64,000 nucleotides of DNA, from contig JAZKJV010002611.1 of the NCBI GenBank assembly GCA_037367405.1, forward strand, positions 310,001-374,000, in the 5' to 3' direction. A model generated the notes under the pieces. That model was not told where the DNA came from. It saw only the letters and a program-made list of their open reading frames with translations, and searched no databases. A program made the translations under genes and the position numbers. Below are positions 1 to 10,701 of this stretch, piece by piece. How positions within the stretch are numbered: position 1 is the stretch's first letter; every line of letters begins with the position of its first letter. This DNA comes from Ottelia alismoides. Its lineage: Eukaryota; Streptophyta; Magnoliopsida; Alismatales; Hydrocharitaceae.

Positions 1-859
1 TTAGGCAAGTCCCAAGATCGATCACAAGGAGGCAAAGGAACAACCTAGAATTATGTCTATCAATATTTGTGCACGGTTTTCGAGGCGATCTTTTTTGGAA
101 TTTTTAATGCAAATAAGGGATGCAGGATGCAATTTTGGCCTATTTTAGGGACTAAAATGTCAAGTATGTTTAAACAATGTCCGAAAAATATGAAACTTGG
201 CTACAATGTAAAATATGATGAAATGAATGCACTTTAATTTTTCTGGAATTTTTGGATGCAATGTGAATTTTTATGATTTTTTAAATGAAAACAAAATGAA
301 TTTCAATATTTATTTATAATAAATACTAACCTATTTATTTTCAAGGATCAAAATTATTTAAGATCTATCACTAGGTGATTGATCTCAAAAAAATCCTAAA
401 CCTCGAAAATGTGCGATCTAATACCTATTAAAAATTAAACACTGAAATATGCAAAATGATTTTTACAGGGCAAACTATGCATGCAAATACAATTCTTTTT
501 GGAAACAATGTCAAGCACAATTAACTCTACAATATCTGATTTTTCAGGGATTTTTAAAGCGATGGTTAATCAAATACAAAATAAAGAGAACAAACTGGGA
601 AAAATATGAAAATTTCCAAAGAATAATTAACTATTAATTCACCATCGATCACAAAAATGTCCACGATATGTCAAAATATAGAGAATTAAAAGAAGAACAT
701 CATGCTATTTTTCGAATAATAAAATAGTGTAATGTAGAGGTCCACAATTACTGGGGAACACGGGTTATTTATGCAATAAAATAATTATAAACATGCAGTG
801 GGGGGGACTTGTATGAAATTACCAATAATCAGGAGGTTAAGATTGCAAATATGCCAGAG

Positions 860-882
860 GGTCACGTGCGAAGCACGTGACC
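860..882. promoter_or_regulatory. Paired G-box hairpin in LTR
   Basis: Two CACGTG cores face each other as arms GTCACGTGC and GCACGTGAC with a 3-nt spacer; the symmetry extends outward (cagag/ctctg) with one bulged base. CACGTG is the G-box bound by plant bZIP and bHLH factors. Whether it acts as a DNA site or an RNA hairpin in U5 is not known. A weaker related pair lies at about 958-983. Confidence 0.5.
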
Positions 883-1330
883 TCTGACGGTCTGGATTGA
901 TCTGAAATATGGAGCTCCTCCGAGGGGTCTCTGCAATTTGACACTCGACGTCCCCCCACGCATGTGCGAAGCACGTGCTAGGGGTCTCGGGTTGGACACA
1001 ATCGGTGATGAGGGGGCGGGGGCCTGCGGAGGAACGGCGAAGCAATGGCCGGCACCGCTAGCGTCGTGGCGGAGCAGATGAAGGTTGAAGGTCGTTGGCG
1101 TATCGGTGGCGTTGTCGTCTATGGAGGTTGTCGGTCGATGATGACGAAGGTTGAAGCTGAGTCGGTGGGTTGTAGGAGATGCGTTGGTGAAGAAGCGGTG
1201 GGCGGTGGCTGTCGTCGATGAGGTTGCCGGAGGTGAAAGTACGGAGGCGTTATCGGTGAAGACGGTGGCTTGTCATCGAAGGCGGTCGAGGACGAAGGGT
1301 TGTCGGAGACGGCGAAGGCGAAGATATAAC

Positions 1331-1349
1331 GAGAGAGAGAGAGAGAGAG
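1331..1349. repeat. GA microsatellite
   Basis: A short run of GA dinucleotides inside the GC-rich part of the LTR. Confidence 0.8.
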
Positions 1350-1514
1350 TACTTGGGAAGATAGGACTCGACGACGTGAGTGGCCGGAGCAGAGCAGCTG
1401 CGACGGGCGGAGGCTGGGACGAGGGCGATGAGACCTCGGATTACGCCGAGGGCTTGGTTATCACGACCGGAGGAGAAGAACAGCGGATGGATTGGCGAGG
1501 GGCGGCGCTTGATG

Positions 1515-1522
1515 TTTAAATA
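1515..1522 (-). promoter_or_regulatory. TATA-like box of minus-strand LTR
   Basis: Read on the minus strand this is TATTTAAA in a C-rich setting, the same place and form as TATTTAAA in the solo LTR at 42043-42050. It is the likely core promoter of this LTR. Confidence 0.5.
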
Positions 1523-1912
1523 GGGGCGTCGGGGCGGTCGGACGTGGAAGGTGGTGCGCGCGATTGACAAGAGCAAGTTTTGGGATTCGACGAGATTTGT
1601 CAGGAGGAGGAGATTGGAAGGTGATCGTGATATCGAAGATGGGATACGCGACGATCGGAGATGGCGAGATTTGTGGCGAGCGGCCGCGAAATCGGGGGCG
1701 GTGGTAGATTCCAAAAAGGTGGCCTGGGAGGAAGAGGAAGGTGGATGGCTGTCCGATCGGCTGAGATCGGACGTCCATGGAGAGGCCACGTGGCGGGGGT
1801 TGAGGGGCGTTGCACGTGCGCGGCGCGTGCGTGGAGGCATGTGCCTTGCACGTGCGATCCCTTTTTTTTTAATTTTTTATAAAAAATAGAATAAAAATAA
1901 GCCCAAAAATTA

Positions 1913-1949
1913 CTGACACGTGGCGGCACCAGGTGCTGCCACGTGTCAG
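1913..1949. promoter_or_regulatory. Twin ABRE palindrome in U3
   Basis: Two 18-bp arms, beginning CTGACACGTGGC and ending GCCACGTGTCAG, are separated by a single A and have one mismatch. ACACGTGGC matches the plant ABA-responsive element consensus bound by ABF/AREB-type bZIP factors. The same inverted pair recurs at 51886-51924 and 60622-60658. Confidence 0.55.
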
Positions 1950-2808
1950 CACCAAAAAATCGAAAATAAAATACATTATAAAATACAAAAGAAATAGTAA
2001 ATGGCCTCATATCGAAAAGTTTCTTCACGAGAATTGCTCGTCTCGATGAGATCTACAACTTTCATGAAGACATCAAAACCAAAATCGATCAAATATACAA
2101 AGTGAATTTTTTGGGTATCCCATGTACATAGAATACCGTGATTTTTGGGTTTTATAATTTTTATGTCATTTTTTTAAATCAAATAAAAAACCGAAAAAAA
2201 TATGATAAAATCAGAGATAAATAGGTACACATTAATCTAATTTTTTTTTATTTTTATTAATTGATAAAATATGTACATAAAATAATAGGTCAAAAACTGC
2301 TAAGATAAAATATACAAAAGAGGCCCAAAACCCAACTTTTACATATGAGCTCTGAATCACTTGAACTTAGTCTTATTTTGAAGGTAATTGAACATACATT
2401 AGTTCAAAAGTGAGTAGGATTAAAACGGACGCTGGATGAGGAAGATATGAGGTTTTTAGTCCGGAAATCCTGAAACTAGGGTTTGGGTTTTGGTCTACTT
2501 ATTTGGGTTAGTTATTTTTTTGTATTTTTCCTTTATTCTTGTTAGTGATATGTACACAATCGAGGTAGTTTTGACTTATTTGGAGTTATCATGAATGAGT
2601 TAAAAATCAGGGAAGTTAGGCTATTTGCAGGTCAATTTTGGCTGGGATTTTTGGCTTCTTATTTTGTGCAGAAATTAGTGCTAAAATATAATTCTTATGA
2701 AAACATTCACAAATGCTAATTATGCAGAATAGATGTGTAAATGCTGTTGATTTTCAAGGATTATAGCTTAATAAATGAGATTTAGAGTGTTGAATCCGAG
2801 ATTCATCA

Positions 2809-3400
2809 ACTATCTGTATAGACTCAGGTTTAATTATTTTGTTTTATTTTTTCTTCAATTTTTATTTGAATTTTTACGCATTTTACTAATATAGTAATCA
2901 AAGAAAATAAATGCAAAATAAATAAATCAAAAAATTGTGCATAAAATAATAAAGCCAATTTAGTCACAATATGTACAATATACAATAGGGTCCCAAAGCT
3001 CAAGTTTCACATATGAACTCCAATTCTTTTGAATTTGATCTTGTTTTGAAGGTAATCGAATGTACAATAATTCAAAAGTGAGTAAAGTCAACAGGAGAAT
3101 GCATGAGGGGATATTCTTATTTTAAGGAATTTAATCTCAAGCTAGGGTTTGGGTTTTATTGGGCACTTTTACAGGTTGGTATTTTTTGGTATTTTACATT
3201 TGTTAGTAATATGTACACTATAGAGTTGATTTTATTCAATTCTGAGTTAGTCAACAATAAATAAAAATATGAGGAAATATGATATAATGCATGTGATATT
3301 TATAAGAGAATTTGGCTTCTTATTCATGCAAATATGGATGCAAAAATGCACAAATTAATTATAAGTTCATGAATGGTAATAACATCATACAATGAGGGAC
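2809..3400 (-). repeat. Older LTR U3 fragment, minus strand
   Basis: This AT-rich stretch repeats, in diverged form and the same order, the U3 of the neighbouring LTR at about 2160-2780: the block around 'acatatgaactcc', then 'caaaagtgagta', then 'ctagggtttgggtttt', then 'atatgtacac'. It is therefore a second, older LTR piece in the same orientation. No reading frame of note. Confidence 0.5.
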
Positions 3401-3481
3401 TGCCTGTAATATAAAGTGAATTTTATTCCAAATTATTTGAAGTCAACTTACCTAATTCAGTCCCAGTTTAAAGAGTTGGTT

Positions 3482-3537
3482 ATCACTTGAATTAGGTGAC
3501 CACAAAATAATCACTTGAATTAGGTGTCCACAAAATA
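3482..3537. repeat. 28-bp tandem duplication
   Basis: Two adjacent 28-bp units beginning atcacttgaattaggtg differ by one base. They lie in the U5-like part of the left LTR. Confidence 0.85.
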
Positions 3538-4665
3538 ATCTACGAAGAGTTCTTAGCTTAAATTTATACCTAGGCAAGTCTAGGGTTGAACTCAGGGACA
3601 CGAACAATTATTCAATTAAATTTAGGAGTCAAGCATCTACTTAAGCAATTTAGAGGCTCTCTAGGTCAATCAAGATTCAAAGGACATAATGTATGCAATT
3701 TTTAAATATTGTTTACATTTAATTTACATGATAAACAATGATGCACTACAATCACAGAGTAAATGCACAATTAACAAATATGCTCCTGATTAAATAAATT
3801 AATTTTTATGCAAGGTTAAGTTAACTATCCTAGAGCTATTGTGAATTTTTGAGAATTTTTGGAGCTACAGAGAATTAATTATCAATTAAAAGGTCCAACT
3901 GGGCAAAATAACACAGAAAACAACCAATTAATCAATTTAAAAATCTATTGATACGACAAAAATATGACAAGTGTCACGACAGCTAGAGGACAAGTTACTC
4001 AACAACATGCAATTTTTAGAATTCAAAAATGATGCAAAATGACACCTAGGGATGGGTGCAAAGACATGGGTATATTTGCAATACAAGAAAGTAAAATTAC
4101 ATAAAAGTAAACATGCTGACAGGGACTCAAATGCAATTACCTATAATGCTGGGGGTGGCTTGCAATTTTCTCCACTAGGCACGTGCTCCTCGCGTGGGGG
4201 CGCTTCACAGAGACCTTTCTGCAATTTTGAAAAGCTCCTAGGGCCTCTATGCAAATTACCCAGGCCGCACGTGCTCCTCACGTGGCGCGGTCTAGGCTCG
4301 GGCGCTCTTGGAGGTCTGGAGTAAGGCTCAGAGAAGCCTCGGGTGGTCCGAGCCTAGGGTCGGGGAAGAGGCTCGGACCCGATGTCGTGGCTGGTTGCGG
4401 ACCTTTGGATCAAGATCAATCCAAAGGATGTTGGTGCTGCCGCGTGGTGAGATCTGAGGTCGTCAGATCTGGATCGATCCAACGGTGCTAGGAAATCGCT
4501 GAAAGGGGGCGATGGGCTGAATGCTGACCGCTGGATCACAGAAGTATCCAACGGCTCATGGGCTGCTCCAGATGTTGGACACGTGGCTCACTCCGGTCCG
4601 TGGGATCTCAAATGATCCTACAGCTGTCTACAGCTCTGGATGATGAATGACGTGGTGTGAAGTCG

Positions 4666-4692
4666 ACCGTTCGATCGAGATGATCGAACGGT
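4666..4692. repeat. Inverted repeat in LTR (GTTCGATC type)
   Basis: Perfect 11-bp arms ACCGTTCGATC and GATCGAACGGT flank a short loop. Related pairs occur at 4402-4427 and 6157-6184 and in the other LTRs. Confidence 0.7.
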
Positions 4693-6860
4693 ATCTGGGG
4701 TTTCTCCCTCAATGGTCCTCCGCCGCCTGCAGAAGAGATGGCGGGGCTCCGACGACGAGGCCTTGGCTCCGCCCGTCCTTCCAGGTGTCGGTGAAGCTCT
4801 CTGGGGACTCGGAGAGATCCCAGAAGAAGCGCGGTGGTGCGGCGAGGCGTCCGGTGGTCCCAGGAAGGAAAGAGGTGGGTCAGAAGTCGCTGTCGATGAA
4901 GCTCGAAGGTGACTCCGGGGAACCTCCGACCAGTGAATGAAATAGGTACCTGCAGCGGTTAATAATATAGCCGAAGCAAGTAGTGTGATCGTGGAGATGT
5001 GAGGGTGGTCGGCGAGGCCTAAGGGGGATTATAGATGGTCTGGCGATGGTGCTCCGGCCAAGTGGCGGATCTGGTGCTGATGGAGGGCGAAGTGCGTCGT
5101 CGGAGGGTGCAAAGTGTAGCGCGAGGATGAGAGCTCCGTCGCGGAGCTCGGCGAGGTGAGAACGGAGCGAGAAGATGCAGGTGGAGAGTGAATAGAGTCG
5201 GAGAAAATCAAAGGAAAAATCGAACGAAGATCGGAGGAAGATGGAGGGAATTACCTGGGGTTTAGAGCTCGAAGTCGAGATCCAGGTCATCGCTCGAAGG
5301 GGCGGTAAGACCCTGAGCTCAAGCAGCTGCTCGGAGTACGGCTGCGACACGGCGGTGGCGCCGTGGATCTCGCCGGAGAAGAAGCCCTTCGTCGCTCGAA
5401 GATTCACTCGCTTGCTGTCACCAAACGAAAGCTCTGAGCTCATGGAAGCTCTCAGGGATGGCGGATGGATGTGAAATCGGCCGGTGGTCGAGTATTTATG
5501 GGTTGAAGTAGACAGTCGGGTTGGTGAGGGGGCGAAGTTCATGGAGTTCGTGGAGTGTTGATGGCGGACGACGTGGGTAGTGAAGTGGCTGGCGAAGATA
5601 AGGAATGAGTGGGGAAGGACGTGGAGGTGATGGTGATCGTCGACGGTGGAGGGAGCGTGGCCAAGAATAGAAAGGGGCTGCCCCTCCCGCAAGGCAGAGA
5701 TCGTGGGAGAGAGGGGCGCCAGAGGTAGGAGACGAGGTCGTGGCCATTGGATCTCATGATCCAACGGCCCAGATCTGATCGCTAAGGAGCGGGTGAGATC
5801 TGATCGAGGCGAGGTGATCTGAGGATGTGATTTCGCCACGTGGCGCGTCGGTGGTGTAGCGTGCACGAGCGGTGTGGATTACATCTGGGGTGGCTTGATC
5901 AGAGGGACGTGGAGCGACCACGTGGCGCAACGGAGGCGAGGTGCGAACGGGCGGCTGGGATGCGATCAGGGCGTTGATCGAAGGGCTGAGATGCAAGGCG
6001 GGATGAATGGTTGTGATGGAGGGGTGGTGTGCATGATCCAAGGGCGCAACATGCGCTACGTGGCGTACTTTGAAAGAGGCGCGAACAGGCGGATCAGATG
6101 AGGCCCTGGCGATCATCAGACGGTGGAGTTTTAAGGCGTACGTGGAGGCGGCTCCACCGTTGGATCTGGATGAAGATCCAACGGCTGAGAGCGCAGGCGG
6201 ATGAGTCAAGGGGGCGGGCCGCATGGCGCAACCAGAGGGTGCCACGTGGCCAGCTGTGATTGGCTGCGAGAAGAAATAATTTTAGAGAGAGAAGGAGGCC
6301 AAATTTGGAAAAACTCAAAACATGAAAGTTGTAGATCTTGATGAGATCTATAAGTTTCATGTTGAACAAAGATGGAGATGAGGTCAACTATGATACAAAA
6401 ATACAAATATACATATGTGTAGTATACAAAGAGAACCAAAAACCCAACTTTTTCATACGAGCTCCAAATTGGATGAAATTAGTCTCATTTTAAAGGTCTT
6501 TAAATGTGTATTATTCTAAAAATGAGTTGACCTATTTTGGAGTTAGTATGAGGGGTCTATGGTCACTTTATGGTCCAAGGACTTTAGGGCTTTATTGGTG
6601 TTTTTACAAAGGTAATTCATGGCTTTCTTATATTATTAACTAAGGTGTACATAGTATAAGGGAGAGCTTATTTTTAATAGGTGAATATTTTACAAGGGAT
6701 TTTTGGCTTCTTATTTAATGCAAAAGGGAGTGCTAAAATGCATGTATTATGAATGCCTATATGAATGCTATTTATCGGTTATAAAGGGAAATATGCCTCT
6801 ATTTACTCGGGATCAAGGCTCTATTTTTATCTTTTAGAGTGATGAATCACAGATTCATCA

Positions 6861-6874
6861 ACCCCCTATACTTA
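6861..6874 (-). other. Polypurine tract of element 1
   Basis: On the minus strand it reads taagtatagggggt directly before the 3' LTR start. The conserved text gctcagggacgagc lies just upstream (about 6882-6895 on plus), as in element 2 at about 59727-59740. It is the expected primer for plus-strand DNA synthesis. Confidence 0.8.
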
Positions 6875-8227
6875 AACCTTGCTCGTCCCTGAGCAACTAA
6901 ATGAAATGCAAGAGTGAAATGATTTTGGGTTCCATACCAAGGTCATGAACAAAAGTTAAAAATGGAGCTTGACTCGACCTTTAGATTAATTGTGTGGCGG
7001 AACCTTATTTGGACCTGAACTTAAGACCTAACAGACTTCAAGTTCCACAAGTCTTCTATTCAAGACGCCTCAACAGTCAGGTCAGAACAAATCCTGAAAC
7101 GCATATTTCTGATGACTATGATTCTTACTTGTACTGTGTAAGTGAAATGTAACTCTTCACATCAGAAATGACTCGGAACCAGCCTCCTCTAACAAGGTAA
7201 CTCAATAACCCGGTCCAATAACTCTTTCCTCGAGGAGCGGGGTATTCCCTTCTAAGTTCAAATGCGACCAGCTCAAGAGGAGGAGGAAGAGGAAAGAATG
7301 GACGGTATCCACTGTGGCTACCTATCTCGGGGTGCCTGACCAGTGTAGCCAAGTCATCCAGTTGCATTTCTTTGCTAATATACAGACTCCGACAGGTATT
7401 TTATTTTCACATGGACCTGTCTCATTTTTTTGGAGTTTTTGCAAAAAAAATTCAAACTCATACAAGGTGCAGCATGTACATTAGGAATTTTTCCTCTTGA
7501 GCTAGTAGACTATCCCTCTTTTGAAGCATTATTGCAACCCACATCATCCCGTCCTTAGATGTCATCACTACCAGACTAAGTTGAGACACACTACCCTCCC
7601 TAGAGGAGGACGGATGTTTCCACCCGTGTGCTACTCCAAGCTAAAGGATTCTCTTCCTCACCACCCCATCAATGAAGAGCTATGTACATTGTGCTTGTCC
7701 AAGTTAGGTCACTGTCTAAAAGAATCATGCATGTGCACGAGATATTCTACTTAGACCAATCAAGATGACATGTGAACATAGACTTGCGGACTCAAAGAAT
7801 TAAGTCACTTGACCTGAAAAATCTTAACTCCAGTTCCTATAAGATTCCTCTGAAATTAGGTGGATTAAGGTCAAATCAAGTCCATCCTCAATATCTACTC
7901 ATAACTTGGTTCAGAACCCACTAACTTTTCACCTTGCATATGCAAGATATGCAGATGAGATGCAGATGACATGCTATGCAAGACTCTTTCTTTTCTTTTC
8001 AGATGCAAAGATGATGTGCAAGAGTAAATAAGAAGCCTTATTTTCAACTTTTTTTGACGTCACTGGTATACCTCCTATGATACAAGTATTTTATGAGTAT
8101 TATACAAGTGTATTTTACAAAAAAATTTCTCAGCTTTTTACCCCCCCCCCCGTAATTATTGCATAATATGTACAAAAATATGCGAAAGTATGAGCTATGG
8201 GTAAAGTATATATGTAATATATACAAG

Positions 8228-8320
8228 CCCCCTATACTTAGCGTGTGCTATGTCCTCAGAGCACGAAAAGTGACTAAAAAGACATAGCTCGGGCTAAGCG
8301 TAGGGGAGCTAAAATTACAA
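8228..8320 (-). other. Internal PPT-like motif 1 with long imperfect hairpin
   Basis: Plus-strand ccccctatactta at 8228-8240 is the complement of the true polypurine tract. An imperfect stem follows, in which cttagcgtgtgctatgtc pairs with gacatagctcgggctaag (ending about 8318). The same hairpin and motif occur in element 2 at about 58408-58478. Confidence 0.55.
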
Positions 8321-8340
8321 AAAGTATAGAAGTCCCTCCG

Positions 8341-8371
8341 CCCCCCTATACTTAGGCTCTGGCAGCCTAAG
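8341..8371 (-). other. Internal PPT-like motif 2 with hairpin
   Basis: The motif cccccctatactta is followed at once by a stem-loop with arms cttaggct and agcctaag. Confidence 0.6.
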
Positions 8372-8447
8372 TGTAGAAGAAGATCAAAAATTGGGGCGGA
8401 GGAGGGCAAGAGGGGGAATGGATGAATATATACAAGGTGGGCATCGG

Positions 8448-8480
8448 TCCCCCCTATACTTAGGCTCTGGTCAGCCTAAG
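8448..8480 (-). other. Internal PPT-like motif 3 with hairpin
   Basis: The motif cccccctatactta overlaps a stem-loop with arms cttaggct and agcctaag, nearly the same as motif 2. Confidence 0.6.
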
Positions 8481-8553
8481 TTTAAGACAAGAATGAGTAT
8501 GAGAACCGATGTGATCTAGAGGATTTACAGAGAACGGACTTAAGTGGCTCATT

Positions 8554-8589
8554 CCCCCTATACTTAGGATCTGATCATCCTAAGTATAG
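8554..8589 (-). other. Internal PPT-like motif 4 with perfect 13-bp stem
   Basis: The arms ctatacttaggat and atcctaagtatag are perfect complements around a 6-nt loop, with ccccc just before the left arm. This is the cleanest of the set. Confidence 0.7.
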
Positions 8590-8721
8590 TCCAAGATAGA
8601 GATAGATGATGCTGGGATGAGTTACTAAAGTCGCGGGAGGGAGAGGACAGAATGTACTGAAATAATGGTATATACAAGTGAGTCGGTCTGAATCTTTCAA
8701 GATGCTGCTGATGGCTGGAGC

Positions 8722-10038
8722 TCACTGCTGCAAGGTCTCCTGCGCGGCTCGAGGTGTATCTGCTGAATCTGTCTCGCGCATAAACACAATCTCCTCAACA
8801 TGGACTAACTGCTCATTGGTTTCGATGAAATGTTTTAACAGTTGCCCATTCACAAGGGATGTCGGTGCGTCATCTGCGAGATCTGAGATCTCGACACATC
8901 CACTATCATACACCGCTCGGACAATGAATGGGCCCGTCCATTTGGATTTCAACTTGCCTTGGAAAGTCTTCAGCCTTGCATTAAACAACCATACCTTCTG
9001 TCCAGGAACAAAGGTCTTTCGTCTGATATATCTATCATGCCAACGCTTCACCTTGTCCTTGTACACCAAACTGTTGTCATATGCACGATTTCTGACTTCC
9101 ACAAGTTCATTCAGATCCATCTCTCTCTGCTTCTGTCCAAGGTGTGTGCTCCAGTTGACCTTCTTAATTGCCCATTCTGATTTATGCACTAGTTCTGTGG
9201 GCAAATGGCACGGCTTTCCGAATACCATTCAGAAAGGGGAGGTTCCTAACGGTGTCTTGTAAGTTGTCCTATACGCCCATAGGACCTGGTCCAAGATCTG
9301 AGACCAGTCCTTCCTGTCTGGGCGGACAAGCTTTTGCAATATGGTCTTCACCTCCCGATTCGACACCTCAGCCATACCATTGGTCTGTGGGTGGTAAGGG
9401 CTAGCGACACGGTGTTCGATGCTGTAGTCCTTCAGGAGCTTCTTCACCTCCCGATTCACAAAGTGGCTTCCCCCGTCTGATATCATCATTTTGGGGATCC
9501 CAAACCTAGAGATTATGTGTTATCTGATGAATTTACAGACAGTCCTGCTGTCTGCGGCTCGGGTCAGGATAGCCTCCACCCATCTGGATAGATGATCTAC
9601 CACAAGAAGGATATATTTGAACCTGTGGCTAACAGGGAATGGGCCCATGAAATCGATGCCCCAAGCGTCAAAGACATCACAAATGATGACAGGCTGCATC
9701 GGCATCTCATCCTTGGAACCAACGGTTCCTCCCATTCTCTGGCATACCGGGCACGACTTCGCGAAGGTGGTGGCGTCGTGAAACAGAGTCGGCCAGTAAA
9801 AGCCACACTGAAGTACCTTCCATGCGGTCCTCTTCCCGGAGTGGTGTCCTCTTGCCTCCAAGATGTGGCATAAAGAAAGGACACTCTGGTATTCCTCTTG
9901 AGGAATACACCGTCTCCAGACACAATCCGGTCCTTCGAAGAAAAGGATCGAATCCTCCCAATGGTAGTGTCTTGCGTCCGACTTCAGTCCGTCAATTTGG
10001 CTCTTGGGCCAATCTTCGGGAACTTTCTTGGAGACAAG
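8722..10038 (-). pseudogene. Integrase domain of element 1 pol (broken)
   Basis: The integrase inserts element cDNA into chromosomal DNA. From the right, the zinc-binding part shows the HHCC pattern (CHILEARGHHSG, then SCPVCQRMGG, about 9870-9730). The catalytic core follows: first Asp in WGIDFMGPFP, second Asp in ISDGGSHF (about 9480), and the Glu in the block [16 protein letters not shown] (about 9400-9355). A C-terminal part with VPGQKVWLFNARLKTFQGKL and KWTGPF (about 8990-8925) ends the protein at 8722. Stops fall near 9520 and 9230, and the start of the domain is frame-shifted. The part 9871-10038 joins RNase H and integrase. Confidence 0.85.
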
Positions 10039-10701
10039 CTAATTCACGATATTGGCGTACCATGGGAGTGAGTCGACAACAAAAATCGACTCATCAGGGA
10101 AGGAGTCTCGAATTGGTGAATCCTCGGAAGTATTAAGATCTTCGAGATGAGAGAGATGATCAGCTACTACGTTCTTCTTTCCAGGTTTATCACGGATGTC
10201 CAGATCAAACTCCTGTATAAGCAAAATCCACCGAAGAAGACGCGCCTTCGCGTCCTTCTTCTCCATCAGGTATCGCAGAGCGGTGTGGTCAGTGAACACA
10301 GTTACCTTGGATCCAATTAAGTGAGATCTGAACTTGTCCAAGGCAAACACTACCGCAAGCATTTCCTTTTCCGTAACTGTATAGTTACGCTGAGCAGGGT
10401 CAAGCACTTTGCTTGCGTAGTGAATTGCGAATGGGACGTCATCTCTTCTTTGTCCTAACATAGCCCCAACAACATGATCTGAGGCATCCGTCATTATCTC
10501 AAAAGGTAGAGACCAATCTGGGGCTTGTAGGATAGGTGCGTCCATAATCATTCCTTGCAATAGCTTAAAGACCTCAAGACATTTGTGATCAACAATAAAC
10601 TCCATGTCTTTGCCTAAAAGCTCAGTTAGCGGTCGGGCAATCTTAGAAAAATCCTTAATGAATTTCCGATAAAATCCGACATGCCTGAGGAACGACCGCA
10701 A
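10039..10701 (-). pseudogene. RT connection and RNase H domain of element 1
   Basis: A long open stretch begins with [19 protein letters not shown], the Ty3/gypsy block after the RT palm. RNase H follows with [19 protein letters not shown] (first catalytic Asp), [20 protein letters not shown] (catalytic Glu), [11 protein letters not shown] (Asp) and the end motif VADHLSHLE. All catalytic residues expected for this family are present. RNase H removes the RNA template and makes the polypurine primer. The frame is open here but cut off from the RT core by a stop near 10702-10728. Confidence 0.88.

Larger units (their letters stand above)
1..2808 (-). repeat. Athila-type LTR, minus strand, cut by window edge
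   Basis: This stretch is a diverged reverse-complement relative of the two LTRs of element 2 (51026-54171 and 59760-62874). Positions 1-50 match, inverted, the LTR tail near 54020 (the segment reading ttgcctccttgtgatcga). The right edge at 2808 carries the inverted family terminus ending ATTCATCA. It holds a GC-rich middle (about 850-1870), a TATA-like site at 1515-1522, and the AT-rich U3 (about 1870-2808). The last ~150 bp of U5 lie outside the window. Reading frames in the GC-rich part lack family similarity and are not genes. No interior follows at 2809, so this is a solo LTR or a remnant. Confidence 0.75.
3401..6860 (-). repeat. Element 1 3' LTR (left copy)
   Basis: From about 3801 to 6860 it closely matches the right LTR (16842-19900), with few differences. 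It ends at 6860 with the family terminus (TGATGAAT...ATTCATCA) next to the polypurine tract. Left of 3801 the match stops abruptly; 3401-3800 still resembles an Athila-type U5 (the piece 'ggcaagtctagggttgaac' parallels the solo LTR near 43744-43780) but is not the U5 of the right copy. The GC-rich part carries several ACGTGGC motifs (about 4277, 5837, 5919, 6056, 6241) and inverted GTTGGATC/GATCCAAC pairs. Its TATA site at 5493-5500 reads CATAAATA, a mutated form. Confidence 0.8.
6875..8721 (-). other. Element 1 3' untranslated region
   Basis: This 1.8-kb stretch between integrase and the polypurine tract has no domain-bearing frame. It matches in layout, and in several conserved blocks, the 3' region of element 2 (58104-59746), although element 2 lacks pol. 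Its main structure is a set of four internal polypurine-like motifs, each paired with a hairpin (8228, 8341, 8448, 8554). An 11-C run lies at 8141-8151. Confidence 0.6.

Noticed and set aside
4880..5866. 328-codon minus-strand frame in the element 1 left LTR
   Set aside because: It lies in the GC-rich LTR part, has low-complexity His/Ser/Pro text, and is not preserved as one frame in the right LTR.
6875..8721. Envelope-like third gene after integrase in element 1
   Set aside because: No frame with signal peptide, membrane segment or useful length in this interval.
8678..9262. 194-codon plus-strand frame opposite integrase
   Set aside because: Antisense to the integrase C-terminal region, which has clear family motifs on the minus strand.
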